DNA of 64,000 nucleotides from Cannabis sativa (Eukaryota; Streptophyta; Magnoliopsida; Rosales; Cannabaceae): positions 23,020,136 through 23,084,135 of the forward strand of contig NC_083608.1 of assembly GCF_029168945.1 (NCBI RefSeq), in the 5' to 3' direction. Below the pieces are notes generated by a model. That model did not search any database. It was not told where the DNA came from and was given only the letters and a program-made list of their open reading frames with translations. Positions 48,300 to 61,852 of the stretch are shown in pieces. Both the position numbers and the translations under genes were made by a program. Positions within the stretch are counted from its first letter, which is position 1. Each line of letters begins with the position of its first letter.

Positions 48300-49083
48300 T
48301 ATTGCTGTCTCTCATATCACATTAAAATTGGCAACATTTTTTTTTACAAATATTAAATTTATGTTTAGTCTAAGTCAGTTAGGTTAGTTATTACAGTTAA
48401 ATTAGTTAGTCCATTTCTCTACCTATATATACTACTTTCTTTCTCCCTCAAACCAATTGTAACAAACACTTGATATTCATTCGTGTGGAATAAAGAATTA
48501 TTATGTTTTCCTATTCACTAATATAGTATTAGAAGACTCCTCCATTTTCAATCTTTAAGAATTCAATTGAAGCTTCCTTTCTTTTTCAACAATGGTGCGT
48601 ACCCGAGCTACCATCTTAGCTACTTCCACTGCACAAAATCCTCTAGAGGTTGATGCTGCAATCGCTCCACCACCACCGAATGAATCCATTGCCGTTCTAC
48701 AACCAGATACAAATCAAATTCATGCTACTCAACCCAGTCCAGCTGATCAATCATCACAAGATCAACATCTTGTACATCGATCAAACACAGTCGATCGACA
48801 ACAAGACCAGCTTCCTGTCTCTCAATCCAACACCATCGATCGACCTCCATATGAAGACATTCGTTCGCCATATTACCTGAGTAACGCAGATCACCCTGGA
48901 TTGGTTCCTGCTACTCCAATTCTCACCTATCACAATTTTCAACGATGGAAAAGAGATTTCAAGATTTCTATAGGTGCAAGAAACAAAACTTCATTCTTGG
49001 AAGGTACATTACCTTAACCTCCTATTCATGACTCACTATGTAATCAATTTTCGAAATCCTATTGTCTTTTTCACAAACAAATT
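48300..49083 (+). pseudogene. copia LTR end, leader and gag start
   Basis: 48400-48520 looks like an LTR 3' end with a short-transcript region, followed by a degenerate primer site (TAGTATTAGAAG, compare TGGTATCAGAG). A gag frame opens at ATG 48592 and contains YYLSNADHPGLVPATPILT and WKRDFKISIGARNKTSFLEGTLP, the N-terminal gag motif of copia elements. A TAA at 49015 and the junction with another LTR at about 49084 end it. Confidence 0.65.
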
Positions 49084-49386
49084 TGAGCCTTAGTGATTGA
49101 GTGCATGCCCACCCATAGCAAGTTAGTCCACAATCATAGTGTGTAAGACTGTGAAGAATCCAAACAATTGAAGGAGTGTCGGGCTTAGATCTTGATTATA
49201 CTCTGCGACAGAAACGAACAAGGGTTAGAGATCTGAGCGGAAGGAGTCATTGAATTCTGCTGCAACCAATGTAAGGTTTCTCATACTTTATATGTGTTTA
49301 ATTTTCATCGTTTTAGAGATTCATATTTAAGATGTTAAGAACATACTTGTTAGTAAATCTAGGTCTTAGTAAAATATAATCCAACA
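49084..49386 (+). mobile_element. copia-type LTR 3' end fragment
   Basis: It matches the final 300 bp of the LTR family at 28996-30380 (CTCTGCGACAGAAA, GTTAGAGATCTGAG) and ends ATCCAACA at 49386. The beginning is missing. Confidence 0.65.
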
Positions 49387-49645
49387 CTAAACTCATCCAT
49401 GTGACTCTATCGGCCATCCGTCGCATTTTCCACCGTTAAAAAACATAAAAATTGTAAATTTTACATATAACATAAATAATATACTTAGAGTTTAATAAAA
49501 TCTCTAAAATTGAGAAATTATAATTCTAATGCCTATTTTCTAAAAATAGGACCCATAATAAATAAAATCATGCATAATCATAAAATATTAATAATTAATA
49601 CTAATTGTCTTTACTAATCCATATTCTAATCATACGGTCATTATA
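49387..49645 (-). mobile_element. gypsy LTR start fragment
   Basis: The minus strand matches the first 250 bp of the Ty3/gypsy LTR family (compare 22440-22688), ending at the TATAATGACCGTATG-type terminus at 49645. It is truncated. Confidence 0.65.
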
Positions 49646-51695
49646 GAACCCCTTTATGTTGTCCCTATAAGGCCAACACATCACCCTGTGACTGGCTATC
49701 ACCTATGGAGCTAATAGGTGCATCAATGGGAGCTCTTGGTGCCTCATCATAGGGATCATACTCGTTGGGAAAGATGAACCCATCTTCCTCCATGGGAGGT
49801 GGTGGGGGTCCTGCATCTGTTGATGGCTTTAGTGTTGGATCTGCCACTAGCCTACTCTACAACACATTCAAGATGGATCTACGATGCTCCATAATGAGAT
49901 TTTGGCCACCATTCAGCTCTACATGACTAGTCTGACATGCCTCCTTCGATTCGGCTTGACAAGTGTAAGACCCTTTTGCTCAACCTCAATCTTGTCCAAC
50001 CTCTCCACCAAATCATTGTACTTAGCACCACCAAGGCCCGAAGATGATGCAGTGTATTAAGGCTCTGATGTAATGGGTTGAGGGTCTGGATCGGGGATAA
50101 GAGCATTTTTGACATGTTCCGCTGCTTTTTTTTTGCTTGGCTTTTTGAAAATAACAGGGTCTTGGGTGTCATCCTCAGTCTGTGTGCCATCCAAACCAAC
50201 TTCAATAAAGATCTCCACATCATCATAAGTGATGGTCCTGGAATACTCCTCCTCATCAGGGTGAGGAAATAGTCCATTCATTACTGCAAGTTACTGACTA
50301 AGATTTAGAAAAGATAAAAGAAAAATGAGTTAGCATTTATTCCAAACATTTCTCTTGAATAATTGCTCTAAACATAAAAGAAAATATCATACCCATTTCA
50401 AAAATAATGCACTGAGCTCCTTCTTCCCAGTCTCACCCTTGTTGATCCAACTAAGCATCCTTAGAAATTGAATCCCTTGATTCGTACCGCACTTCCTCCC
50501 AACCTCTAAAATGGACTCGTACGCCTAATACTATATTGCAGGTGCGAAGCCATACGTTGTGTATTTGCACTCGTGTTGAACATCTAAACTCAACTTCTTG
50601 TCATAATTTACTTTTTGTTTCACATGCCATTTTGAAGGGTGAACATAATTTCTAGCAAATGAGTACTTCCCCAAGGAATCTGGAAAAGGAAATTGAGATC
50701 TTTAACAGGTATGCTAGAAGAAACGTAAGTGTACCCTCACAGCCCAGTAACACTACCTCCACAAATGAGCACCAACCTAACTTGTACACGTCTTCCAGAT
50801 TCTCGCAGTGTAAGAAAGAACCTCTCCTAAAGTACTTCCTTCTCCACACTATCATACCAGTTGAAATATTTGTTGATCAACCGGTCTGACCCCGAGCAGG
50901 AACCCTTCTCCTCTTCTGTTGGCCCCAATGTGAAGTTCAAGCCTGTAATGAGTGGAGACTCAACTACTCTAAATCTGAACTCATTCTGGCCAATGTAAAA
51001 CTGTATTTCTCCTGCCTTCTCAACATCAACCTTCATTTTATGTAGCATTACTTGGTGAAATATCACTGACAAAAATGTGAGAGGTCCGACCTTCAAAAAT
51101 TTACCAAAATGGCTTGCATTTTCCTTGTCAATCTATTTATATTCCTCAAATTGCGTCTTGATCTTTCCAAATACACCGCTACCTCCGTTGGAAATATTTT
51201 ACCAGGATCTAGATTTACTAACAAGTATGTTTCATTAACATCCTAATATGAATTTCTAAAACAATGAAATAAACACATAAGGGTTTAAGAAAATCTTACA
51301 TTGGGTGCAGCGGAATTTGATGACTCCTTTCGTTCAGATCTTTAGCCCTTGATTCCTTTTTGTACCAGAGCATCACCAAAGATCTGAACCTGGATCTCTT
51401 TCTCTCCTTCTTGAGCCCGATTCTCCTTCTTATTGATTGGATTCTTCACAGTCTTCCACACTATGATTGAGATACCACTTGATGTGTGTGGGCACTCAAT
51501 CTATCACTCAAGGTATGAAAATTTTAAGAAGAAAAGAGAAGGAGAAGGTGACGGCTAGGGTATAGGAAGAAGGCTTAGAATTTTTCTCTGAAGGAATGAG
51601 ATGTATCATATTTTTCCTGAAGCCATCACTACCTATTTATAGGTAACCACCTAGGTTTAGGTTAGATTTATTTGACATTAAAATAATGAAAAAAT

Positions 51696-53603
51696 TGTTG
51701 TGAATTATTTTACCAGGATCTTAGATCTACTCACAAGTATGTTTATTAACATCCTAAATATGAACTTTCTAAAACGATAAAATAAACACATATAAAGTTA
51801 AGAAAACCTTACATTGATGCAGCGGAATAAATGTCTCATTCCACTCAGATCTCTAACCCTTGATTCCTTTCTGTAGCAGAGTATAATCAAGATCTAAGCC
51901 CGAATCTCCTTCTTCTTCAAGCTTTGATCTTTCACAGTCTTCCAATCTATGATTGAGTTACTGCTTGCTGTGTGTGGGCACTTACTCTTTCACTAGGGTC
52001 GAAAAAGATGAAGGGAAAAGAGAGAGAGAGATTTCGGCCAAGGTAGAGAGTGAGGAAGGCTCAGTTTTCTGAAGAGAGAAATTTCTGTCAGAAAGGCTTG
52101 TTGAAAACTTGTGATTTGACTGAGCCATCACATTCTATTTATAGGCAACTACTAGGTCTAGGTTTAGAATTATTTGGCATTAAAATAATGAAAATAATAA
52201 TTTGAAAAATCATCATTAAGTGGCCGGCCATATGGTGTTATTGGGCCTTACTTAATTTTGCAATTTTATCAAATTTTATCTCTATTTTTTCAAAAATGCC
52301 AATTTTCCAATTCTAACCTTTTAAATGCCAAAACTAATTATTTAATAACTAAAATAGATTATTAAATAATATTGTCATTTAATTTAATTATTAATTAGAC
52401 ATATAAAGTCCATTAATAAATAAATAAACCCAGAAAACTCTTTTCCTTACAATTTCACCCCTGCTTAGTGAAAATTCATAAAATTAGACATAGTCTAACT
52501 TTAGAATTATAATTGATCAATCACGAATCAATTAATGAGTCTTACAAGCAGAATGTTCTCAACTAGAATGGGGACCATGGATCTATATGCTGAGCTTCCA
52601 ATAAGTGAACCAAATTTACCAAGTAAATTCCTACTTATTAATTCTTCGTTGAATCCACTCTTAGAACTTAGAATTGCACTCTCGTACTCTATATAGAGCA
52701 TATTGTATGTTTCACGATACCAATATACTATCTCATTTAACCATTGTTATAATCTTATTGTGATTTAAAGATCCTCTATATAGATGATTTACATCGAGAT
52801 GGGATTTCTTTACCGTTCTCACCCCTCAATGTATTTTGCCCTTAAAACACTTAGCTACTGTAAATGGTGTTTAGTGATCTAATAATTAGTCGGTTAAACA
52901 AGAGCTCATCCATTTACTTCTATTTGCTAAGCTCGAAGGGAATCATCGTTAACTTCTATACACCAAATAGAAGCTATAGATTCCATATTTATGTTCAGCA
53001 CTCCCACTCAATCATACTATCATGTTCCCAAAATATACGTATCACCCTGACCCAAAAGTAGGCTTAACTAATAAATCAAAGAACATGAATAGCACTCCTG
53101 AGTTGAGCCCAAGCATATCAGGATTTAGATTCTTTTAATCTTAAGATCAACTACTGATATTGACTTGGAAAGATATGTATAACGGTAAGTTTGTAATATC
53201 TTAACTTAGTTGCAATATCGGTCCAGTCCAATGTATACTCCATACATTCGAAACTAGTATACTTTACTAATGTCCTGGAAAGAACATAACACTTACTCCA
53301 AGTGTAAGTACACATCATCGCTGATTATCACATTAGTGTAAATCCAATAATACTGATGAAACAGGGACCAAAACTTTTGATTCATATGATCACAATCACA
53401 TTCCACTGTGTTGACGATACTGTAATTGTGAATAAACATATGATCTGGATTTAACTGATTTTGTGTGTATGAATGTAATAAACATATTAAACATATTAAA
53501 CCATTAGCATGTAAAATTCATGCAAACATCAATCACTTCAAATTTCTTATGTTGATAACTAATCAGATTGTAAAGAGTTTTATTTAGGGCATAAAACCCA
53601 ACA
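51696..53603 (-). repeat. 3' LTR of the gag-only element
   Basis: It is nearly identical to 59947-61852. Differences visible by eye include the first bases (TGTTGTG against TGTTGGG) and a few positions near 51830 and 52685. It ends ...CCCAACA at 53603. Confidence 0.85.
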
Positions 53604-53640
53604 AACTCCCACTTGCACTAATATAAAACAAACTGTGCAA
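53604..53640 (-). other. polypurine tract of the gag-only element
   Basis: The minus strand reads TAGTGCAAGTGGGAGTTTGT immediately before the 3' LTR. This purine-rich stretch is in the position of the plus-strand primer. Confidence 0.55.
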
Positions 53641-55270
53641 ATAGGTCAATCTGATATCTTGATCTTCAGATCAAGTGTAGTATATTTGAATCCACCCAAA
53701 CTTCTGGAAACTAGTTCATAAATACACTTATGAAACATCCTTTACTATATGCTTTACTGGATACTGAAATCTTTACTGTTTTAAAAGTACATCTGAATTA
53801 ACAGAAGACATATCTCTCATATTTTAAAATATGTAATTGAGATAATACAGTGTAGACTTTTCTTCAGTGATATAACTTTCTGGTATTTTCGAATAGACCA
53901 AGTTATAGTTCTTCTCTGGTAGAGCTTGAATTATTATACAATAATTCCTCCACCCCCAAAGTAAGCACCATCTTATAGAATTTCGAAATTAGATGGTGAG
54001 ATACAAAGACAACTGATATACAGTTTCTTAATATCTGACATATAGATCACTTTCATAAATCCTTCTTGAATATCTTCTCATGTTCCCTATTTGATTACAT
54101 CTCAGATAGCTCCCACTCAATAGCAGATGTCTGGTTAAATAATACTTTTAACCTCTGATTGTTTGGAGAGTTACCTAGTTGTGACTTTTGTATTAGTCTT
54201 AAAATTTTAAGTTAAGACTAAGTCATCAACATAGCAGACTAGTATTTGAAGTGAAAAATACATGCCAGAGATTAAAGTAATCAAAATTAAGATACCATCA
54301 AATTTTATGAGGATTAAGAATTCTTGGTTCAAGTCATTCGAATGGACTGAACTAGAGTTCTTTATCTTATTCTCATAATTCTGATAAGCTATACCTATCC
54401 ATGTGAATGGTTAGATTTGCTTTTCAGTAGTGTTCTTAAGTACCTATCACAATTATCAACCTAATGAAGATGGGTATAGAATTTTAAAATTCTCCCACTC
54501 AATTAAGGTAGTGTGAAACTTTAACAAAGAACTTTCAAAGGTATCAAAATTTTACTTACAACAGTAAAATCGAAATGGAACATACAATCAAGATCAAGGA
54601 TTTATATTGACAATAGCTAACTCATTATATTACTTCTATGTTTAAACAAGATATGTGTTTCGTAGGGAATTGTGGAATAGACTCCACCCCTAAGAATATA
54701 CATATAGGGTACTATGGATAACCTCCACCCCTAAGTATATAGAGACTATGATCCACCCCTAAAGGTTATAAAGATCATGATTCTCTTAGTGTGATAGAGT
54801 TTATGTGGAGTTGAATACTATCCAGAGTTCATTAGATATAAAAGATCGTTGAACTGCATAGTTTTCTTAACTTTTCTCCACCCCTATCAGATCATAAGAT
54901 CCTTTTATTAAACAAATTCTTAATAATTGTATGAGAATTAACAATTATTGATAAACATAGAAATAATTTCTAGTGTTTATATGATATAACTCTATGAAGA
55001 GTTGAAAATATTATAGAATTTGCATCAATAATAAAAACACTTACACATACAAACATACAAATATAGTGTGGTAATAATTGATGAAGATAAAATTAAATGA
55101 AGCTCAATCTCATAAATTGCAATATTGATTTCGAAAAAAAGAAACTTTATTAATAAAAAAAATGTATTGCAACAATATGAGAAAAACAGGGATAAATATC
55201 CCTAACTAAAATTTGAAATCCAAATTGTTTTTAAACTAAAACAATTAATTCAAAAATTGAAGAGCTTCAT
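53641..55270 (-). other. non-coding 3' internal region
   Basis: About 1.6 kb without pol motifs. 54685-54890 has at least four copies of TAGGGGTGGA (in element orientation). The rest is AT-rich with no recognised domain. Confidence 0.5.
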
Positions 55271-55272
55271 CT

Positions 55273-56281
55273 TCATCTGGACGATTTCACCCTTGGTCCA
55301 GCTTTCTGATCCAACTCAATTGAGTTCAAGTAGCTTGGCCTATAAGAAGAAGAAAACAAATAAACAAAGTTTAGTCCAGAATCATAAATCCAATTGGATA
55401 ATAATTCACTAAAACTTTTAAAGTTTATTAATGGAAATACCTTGTTTCTTTGCAAGAAGTTTAGGACACTGGGATTTCCAATGACCTTTTTCATTGCAGT
55501 GGAAACACTTTCCATTAAGTGTAGCATCACCAGAAGGAGCAGCCTTTTTCATGGCTTTTGTTCGCTTCTAGGTGTTCTTCCACTTCTTCTTCGATTTGGG
55601 CTTTGAAGCAGAGGCAACATTTGCTTCAGGTTTTATCGTCCCATTACCATTCCCAGGATTGTGAGGTTTACTCCCTTTCTTCTTGGGTCCTCCAATCAAA
55701 TTTTCATAAGTTTGAAGGTCATTGACTAATTCATGAAAGTCAATTTCCTTCTTATTCATGACATAATTTGATGTGTATGGTAGAAATGTTTGAGTCGATG
55801 CTATTCAAGATAAGACTAACTTCGAGTAGCATCGCCCATTTCAAAGACCATGATCCTGGGCTTCTTGGAAATAACTGGACATGAGGAGAACATGATCACG
55901 CACGTTTTGATGAGGTTCCATCCGTGCATTAATGTACTTCTTAGTCGCGTCAAAGCGTGACTGAAGTGATGCCTTACCGAATAGCTCATTTAACTTCGTC
56001 ATTACTTCAGCAGCCTTCTCAGTTTTAGAAAACCGAGTTTTGAGGGTGTCAACCATGCTAGAAAGCATAAAGTATAGAGCTTTGTCATTTGCCTTCTGCC
56101 AACGCTCATACTTTTCTTTCACAGCTTTGGATGCATTATCCCTGTGCACTTCGTGTGACGGCTCAGTTAAAACAAACAAGGCACTTTCTCCTATGAGAGC
56201 AATATTAATGTTCTCATTCCATTTATTAAAGTTAGATCCATTCAGCTTGTTTTCAGTCAACAGTGATAACATGGGATTCAT
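55273..56281 (-). pseudogene. gag of the LTR retrotransposon, frame-broken
   Basis: An ATG at 56281 opens 146 codons with LTENKLNGSNFNKWNENI, NELFGKASLQSRFDATKKY and MEPHQNVRDHVLLMSSYF, the copia gag core (UBN2 type). After a frame break at about 55841 a second part (55568-55759) has ELVNDLQTYENLIG and a lysine-rich tail. A TAG at 55568 is followed by the CCHC knuckle CFHCNEKGHWKSQC (about 55468-55511). The order core, linker, basic tail, knuckle is that of gag. It forms the RNA-packaging shell. The breaks suggest that this copy relies on other copies for Gag too. Confidence 0.75.
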
Positions 56282-59200
56282 TTTGACAAAACAGGATACT
56301 ACAAAATAATAGAAATCAACAAATAGAAATTAATAATGGTTTAACACACAAAATCAATTCAGAAATTATAAGCACATAGCAAGTAGGAATGATATGAGAA
56401 AATACTTAAAAAATTCAATCCTAAATAATTTCCAAGGTTTTCAACAAACTGATATCAGTGTCCCGTTTAGGCGAGAGTCAAAGCTACCATCCATTGAATA
56501 GAGTTGTCAGCTCATCTAAAATGTTAAACATTCTAGCAACCTTTTATTCGATCAAGATCAGAATCCAGCGTTGTCCCGTTTAGGCGAGAGTCAAGGCTAT
56601 TCTATCTCATGAGCTTCTACCATTGTTTCGCAATTTGCAAGTCAAATATGGTCGCCACCATTAGGGTGATCTATACCATATAAAACACTTACAAACCACT
56701 TATCATGCGAGATTAAACAGTGCGAAATTGCTAATGAACGTTCCTCCATTAGGGAGGATTACTCACTAAAACAAACGCGGTGTAAAACCCACAATGGAGA
56801 TCGAATATCTTAATAATAATAAAGCTCATTGTTTAAAATGTATTTTTTTTATTATTCTAATAAATAAATCTCATTAAATTCAAAATTTAAGAATTAAAAT
56901 TCAAAAATAAGAATTTAATATAATATTTATAAAATTATACTTAGATGGTGATTGAAATAAAATTAATTATTTCCATCTTAGTAATAATCTTAAATATAAA
57001 TATTAAGGAAATTAATTTAAGTTGAATTAAATAAATAATTAGCAACTTAAAAATTTCCTTTGAGAATATATTTATTGGGTTCGAAAATTTAAAGTATATA
57101 AAAATACAATTTTCGAAAATAATAAAAAATAGAAAAGAAATACTTCAAGCAAAAATATCATCTATCTAGATTTTCTTTTGACTAGTTAATTCAATTTCTA
57201 ATAATATATATATTTTTTAAATTCATTTATTTTAAATTGATCAATTAAATGAAAAAATCATTGATTTGAGTTGGTCCAAGAATTAATTAAAATAAATAAT
57301 TAATTTACAACTCAATCTATTTTTCAAAAAAAAAATCGAAAATATTGCATAAATAAAATGCAATTTTCGAAATTGATTAATAAAATAAAGAAAAATATAT
57401 ATTTTGAAAATTATTTAAATTTAAGTTGAAAAATTAAATTTCAACCTAAAAATAATTTTCTATTTAATTAAGTGTCATGAAAAATCAATAAATATTTAAG
57501 TATCATGATGAAAATCAACTTAGATATTTAGATTTTTCAACTTAATTAAATGTATTAAATTCAAGAAATAATAATTAAGTGTAGAGAAGGCTTAATTATT
57601 AATTTCTATTTAATACTAGGAAAAATATACTTAATAAAATTGTACCAAAATTAATTATTTAAATAATTAATTTCACAAAGTATATTATTTTCCTATTTAA
57701 ATATTAGAAATAATAAGTAGTCTAGAAATTACTATCTAGAAAATATCTTATTTGACTAAGTATCTTTTCAAAATTTGAAAAATATCTAATTTAAGTTATA
57801 TAGAAAAAATCTAAAACTTAAATAATTTCAAATCTAGATTTAATTAAATATCACAAATTAAGTTGTAACCACTTAATTTGAAGATATCTTTTTAAAGTTA
57901 ATATTTGAAAAGATATTAACCAAAAAAAAAAATATCTAAGATATTCCATTTCAAGTTAATATTTGAAAAGATATTAACTTAAAAAATATCTTAAGAATCT
58001 TTAATAACTAATGCCTAAGATTCCTCAACTTGATTTAAAATTTAAATCAAATATTCAAATTTAAGTTAGATAAGAAAAATCAGTTGATACAACTAATTTA
58101 TAACTTAAATAGGAATATTTAATTAAATAAGCTCCAGAAAGAATCTTCGTTAGTTAAAATTCTATATTTAATTAAATACAAGAAAAATACAAATAGTTTG
58201 TCTAGAAGTAATATCTAAAACTAAAAGTGTTTTTCTTAAAATTAACTTTAAAATATTAAAATGAAAATAAATTTTCATATATTTTAAAAGTTAATTATGT
58301 TGCTAATTCAATTTTTATTAGGTCAAACTAATATAATTAACCTAGTACAGTTATTCAAATCAGGCAAATGAGCCTTCACAATTGGGGTAGTTCATGTGAG
58401 GGGGTGCTGGGTTCAGTATGTCGTACCCACTTCTATGGCTCCCAACTCTCACACAAGGCCCAAAAGAGAGGAATTTAACCTTAAAATAAATAACTGTTAT
58501 TAATTGAATAGGTCCAATAACTAAATGGACCTAAATAAAATCTATCATGGTGTGACATTTTATTTAGCAACAACCTATATGCATCTATATAATAAAATAA
58601 ACATATAGGCTCACACAGGCACACTTTGGATGGATCCTATCATGTTGCTAGGTCATACACAGATCAAAGAAGATTGTAAAATTTACCTGTTACAAATTAT
58701 TAACTTGACCAAGGGAGCCATCAGATTATTAGATCTGGCAAAAAGTAACCATGGCTATTTGCAATCAAGTAATAATAGGTTTTTAAAACTTACACACAAG
58801 CTAAAAACACATACTCCTGCAACAAGGCTGTGAAGTTTGGATAGTTGGAAGTAGGATTTATTTAATTTTAAATAAATAATTTCGAAAAATAAATAATTAA
58901 AAAAAAATTTAATTTTCGAAAAAATAAAATAAAATTAAAAAAAATTTAATTTCGGAAATAAAAAAAAAATTCGAAATTTTAAAAAAAATATTTAAAATTA
59001 AACCTACTTTTTGAAAAATTAGGTTTCAACCAACCTAAATATCATTTCAAAATTTTCTAACTACTTTTAAAAATTAAATGTTATTTTAAAAATAAAAATT
59101 AAATAAAAATTAGAAAAGATAAATGAAATATCTTTTCAGATTTTTAAATTTAATTCAAATAAATAAAATAACAAAATTTAAAAGTTAGCAAAATATCTTA

Positions 59201-59920
59201 TATCTATTTAAAATTACATGATTATAAATATCTTATTTTAAATTTAAATATGGTCAAAATATCTAAAAAGATTTAATTAAAAAATCTTAAAAGATAAGAT
59301 ATTTTTAAAATATCTTAAAAGATATTATAAATATCTTAAAAGATATTATAAATATCTTATAAAATCTGACCTTAAATTTAAAAAAAAAATATAATCAAAT
59401 TTAAAAATAAGATAGATTTTTAAGCAAAAAGATAAATACTAATTCTATTCAAATTCAAATTACACTAATATCTTGAATTAAATTAAAAAAAATTAAATTA
59501 ATTCAAAATGATAATTAGAATTGAATTAGGAATATTAATAGTATATATACAAAACCATACAAAAATTGGAAGTTAATTCCATGAAAAAGTATGAAAAATT
59601 GAAGAAAAAAGAAAAAATTCGAAACTGTACGGACAGTTCTGCGATCGCAGGAAAATATCAAGACAAATTTCCGATTTTGTCAAATCTTCAAAAAATAATA
59701 ACTAATTCAAATAAAATCCAAATTGAGTTCTGTAAAAGGCTAACTTGCTTAATTTTTTCCATACTATCCAATAAAAATAATTCTAGAAACGAAATCACAA
59801 TTATTTTTTACGAAAATTTCACAAACATCAATCAATCATCAAATAACACTCAATACAACATGATACCATCCAAAGAACATACAAACAATCGTTTTAAAGT
59901 CCAAATTTCATGTAAGTAAA
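56282..59920 (-). other. long non-coding leader of the gag-only element
   Basis: About 3.6 kb between primer site and gag start, strongly AT-rich, with no supported gene. A 27-bp unit starting GTCCCGTTTAGGCGAGAGTC (56460-56486 and 56573-56599) is repeated with one difference, 113 bp apart and about 180-320 bp upstream of gag. Confidence 0.6.
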
Positions 59921-59923
59921 TCA

Positions 59924-59946
59924 ATTACCATGGCTCTGAGGCCAGT
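59924..59946 (-). other. primer-binding-site region
   Basis: The minus strand reads ACTGGCCTCAGAGCCATGG directly after the 5' LTR. It resembles the initiator-Met tRNA site TGGTATCAGAGC with two changes, as in copia elements. Confidence 0.55.
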
Positions 59947-61852
59947 TGTTGGGAATTATTTTACCAGGATCTTAGATCTACTCACAAGTATGTTTATTAA
60001 CATCCTAAATATGAACTTTCTAAAACGATAAAATAAACACATATAAAGTTAAGAAAACCTTCCATTGATGCAGCGGAATAAATGTCTCCTTCCACTCAGA
60101 TCTCTAACCCTTGATTCCTTTCTGTAGCAGAGTATAATCAAGATCTGAGCCCGAATCTCCTTCTTCTTCAAGCTTTGATCCTTCACAGTCTTCCAATCTA
60201 TGATTGAGTTACTGCTTGCTGTGTGTGGGCACTTACTCTTTCACTAGGGTCGAAAAAGATGAAGGGAAAAGAGAGAGAGAGATTTCGGCCAAGGTAGAGA
60301 GTGAGGAAGGCTCAGTTTTCTGAAGAGAGAAATTTCTGTCAGAAAGGCTTGTTGAAAACTTGTGATTTGACTGAGCCATCACTTTCTATTTATAGGCAAC
60401 TACTAGGTCTAGGTTTAGAATTATTTGGCATTAAAATAATGAAAATAATAATTTGAAAAATCATCATTAAGTGGCCGGCCATATGGTGTTATTGGGCCTT
60501 ACTTAATTTTGCAATTTTATCAAATTTTATCTCTATTTTCTCAAAAATGCCAATTTTCCAATTCTAACCTTTTAAATGCCAAAACTAATTATTTAACTAA
60601 AATAGATTATTAAATAATATTTTCATTTAATTTAATTATTAATTAGACATATAAAGTCCATTAATAAATAAATAAACCCAGAAAACTCTTTTCCTTACAA
60701 TTTCACCCTTGCTTAGTGAAAATTCATAAAATTAGACACAGTCTAACTTTAGAATTATAATTGATCAATCACGAATCAATTAATGAGTCTTACAAGCAGA
60801 ATGTTCTCAACTAGAATGGGGACCATGGATCTATATGCTGAGCTTCCAATAAGTGAACCAAATTTACCAAGTAAATTCCTACTTATTAATTCTTCGTTGA
60901 ATCCACTCTTAGAACTTAGAATTGCACTCTCAGACTTATATAGAGCATATTGTATGTTTCACGATACCAATATACTATCTCATTTAACCATTGTTATAAT
61001 CTTATTGTGATTTAAAGATCCTCTATATAGATGATTTACATCGAGATGAGATTTCTTTACCGTTCTCACCCCTCAATGTATTTTGCCCCTTAAAACACTT
61101 AGCTACCTGTAAATGGTGTTTAGTGATCTAATAATTAGTCAGTTAAACAAGAGCTCATCCATTTACTTCTATTTGCTAAGCTCGAAGGGAATCATCAGTT
61201 AACTTCTATACACCAGTAGAAGCTATAGATTCCATATTTATGTTCAGCACTCCCACTCAATCATACTATCATGTTCCCAAAATATACGTATCACCCTGAC
61301 CCAAAAGTAGGCTTAACTAATAAATCAAAGAACATGAATAGCACTCCTGAGTTGAGCCCAAGCATATCAGGATTTAGATTCTTTTAATCTTAAGATCAAC
61401 TACTGATATTGACTTGGAAAGATATGTATAACGGTAAGTTTGTAATATCTTAACTTAGTTGCAATATCGGTCCAGTCCAATGTATACTCCATACATTCGA
61501 AACTAGTATACTTTACTAATGTCCTGGAAAGAACATAACACTTACTCCAAGTGTAAGTACACATCATCGCTGATTATCACATTAGTGTAAATCCAATAAC
61601 ACTGATGAAACAGTGACCAAAACTTTTGATTCATATGATCACAATCACATTCCACTGTGTTGACGATACTGTAATTGTGAATAAACATATGATCTGGATT
61701 TAACTGATTTTGTGTGTATGAATGTAATAAACATATTAAACATATTAAACCATTAGCATGTAAAATTCATGCAAACATCAATCACTTCAAATTTCTTATG
61801 TTGATAACTAATCAGATTGTAAAGAGTTTTATTTAGGGCATAAAACCCAACA
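59947..61852 (-). repeat. 5' LTR of the gag-only element
   Basis: 1906 bp, TGTTGGG...CCCAACA in plus coordinates. It is nearly identical to the 3' LTR. Confidence 0.85.

Larger units (their letters stand above)
51696..61852 (-). mobile_element. complete gag-only LTR retrotransposon, 10.16 kb, TSD AAAAT
   Basis: LTRs are 51696-53603 (3', 1908 bp) and 59947-61852 (5', 1906 bp), with AAAAT on both sides (51691-51695 and 61853-61857). A primer-site-like sequence lies next to the 5' LTR, a purine tract next to the 3' LTR, and a gag region between. No protease, integrase, RT or RNase H is present in 6.3 kb of internal sequence, so proteins must come from a partner copia element. The LTRs differ at few positions, which suggests a young insertion. 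This is the TR-GAG/LARD class. Confidence 0.85.

Noticed and set aside
56440..56620. CRISPR-like spaced repeat
   Set aside because: Only two copies with a single spacer, in a plant retrotransposon leader; there is no array and no associated genes.
59566..59919. Open frame of 117 codons beside the 5' LTR of the gag-only element
   Set aside because: It is in AT-rich leader sequence, antisense to the element, and rich in Asn, Lys and Ile from base composition; no domain is recognised.
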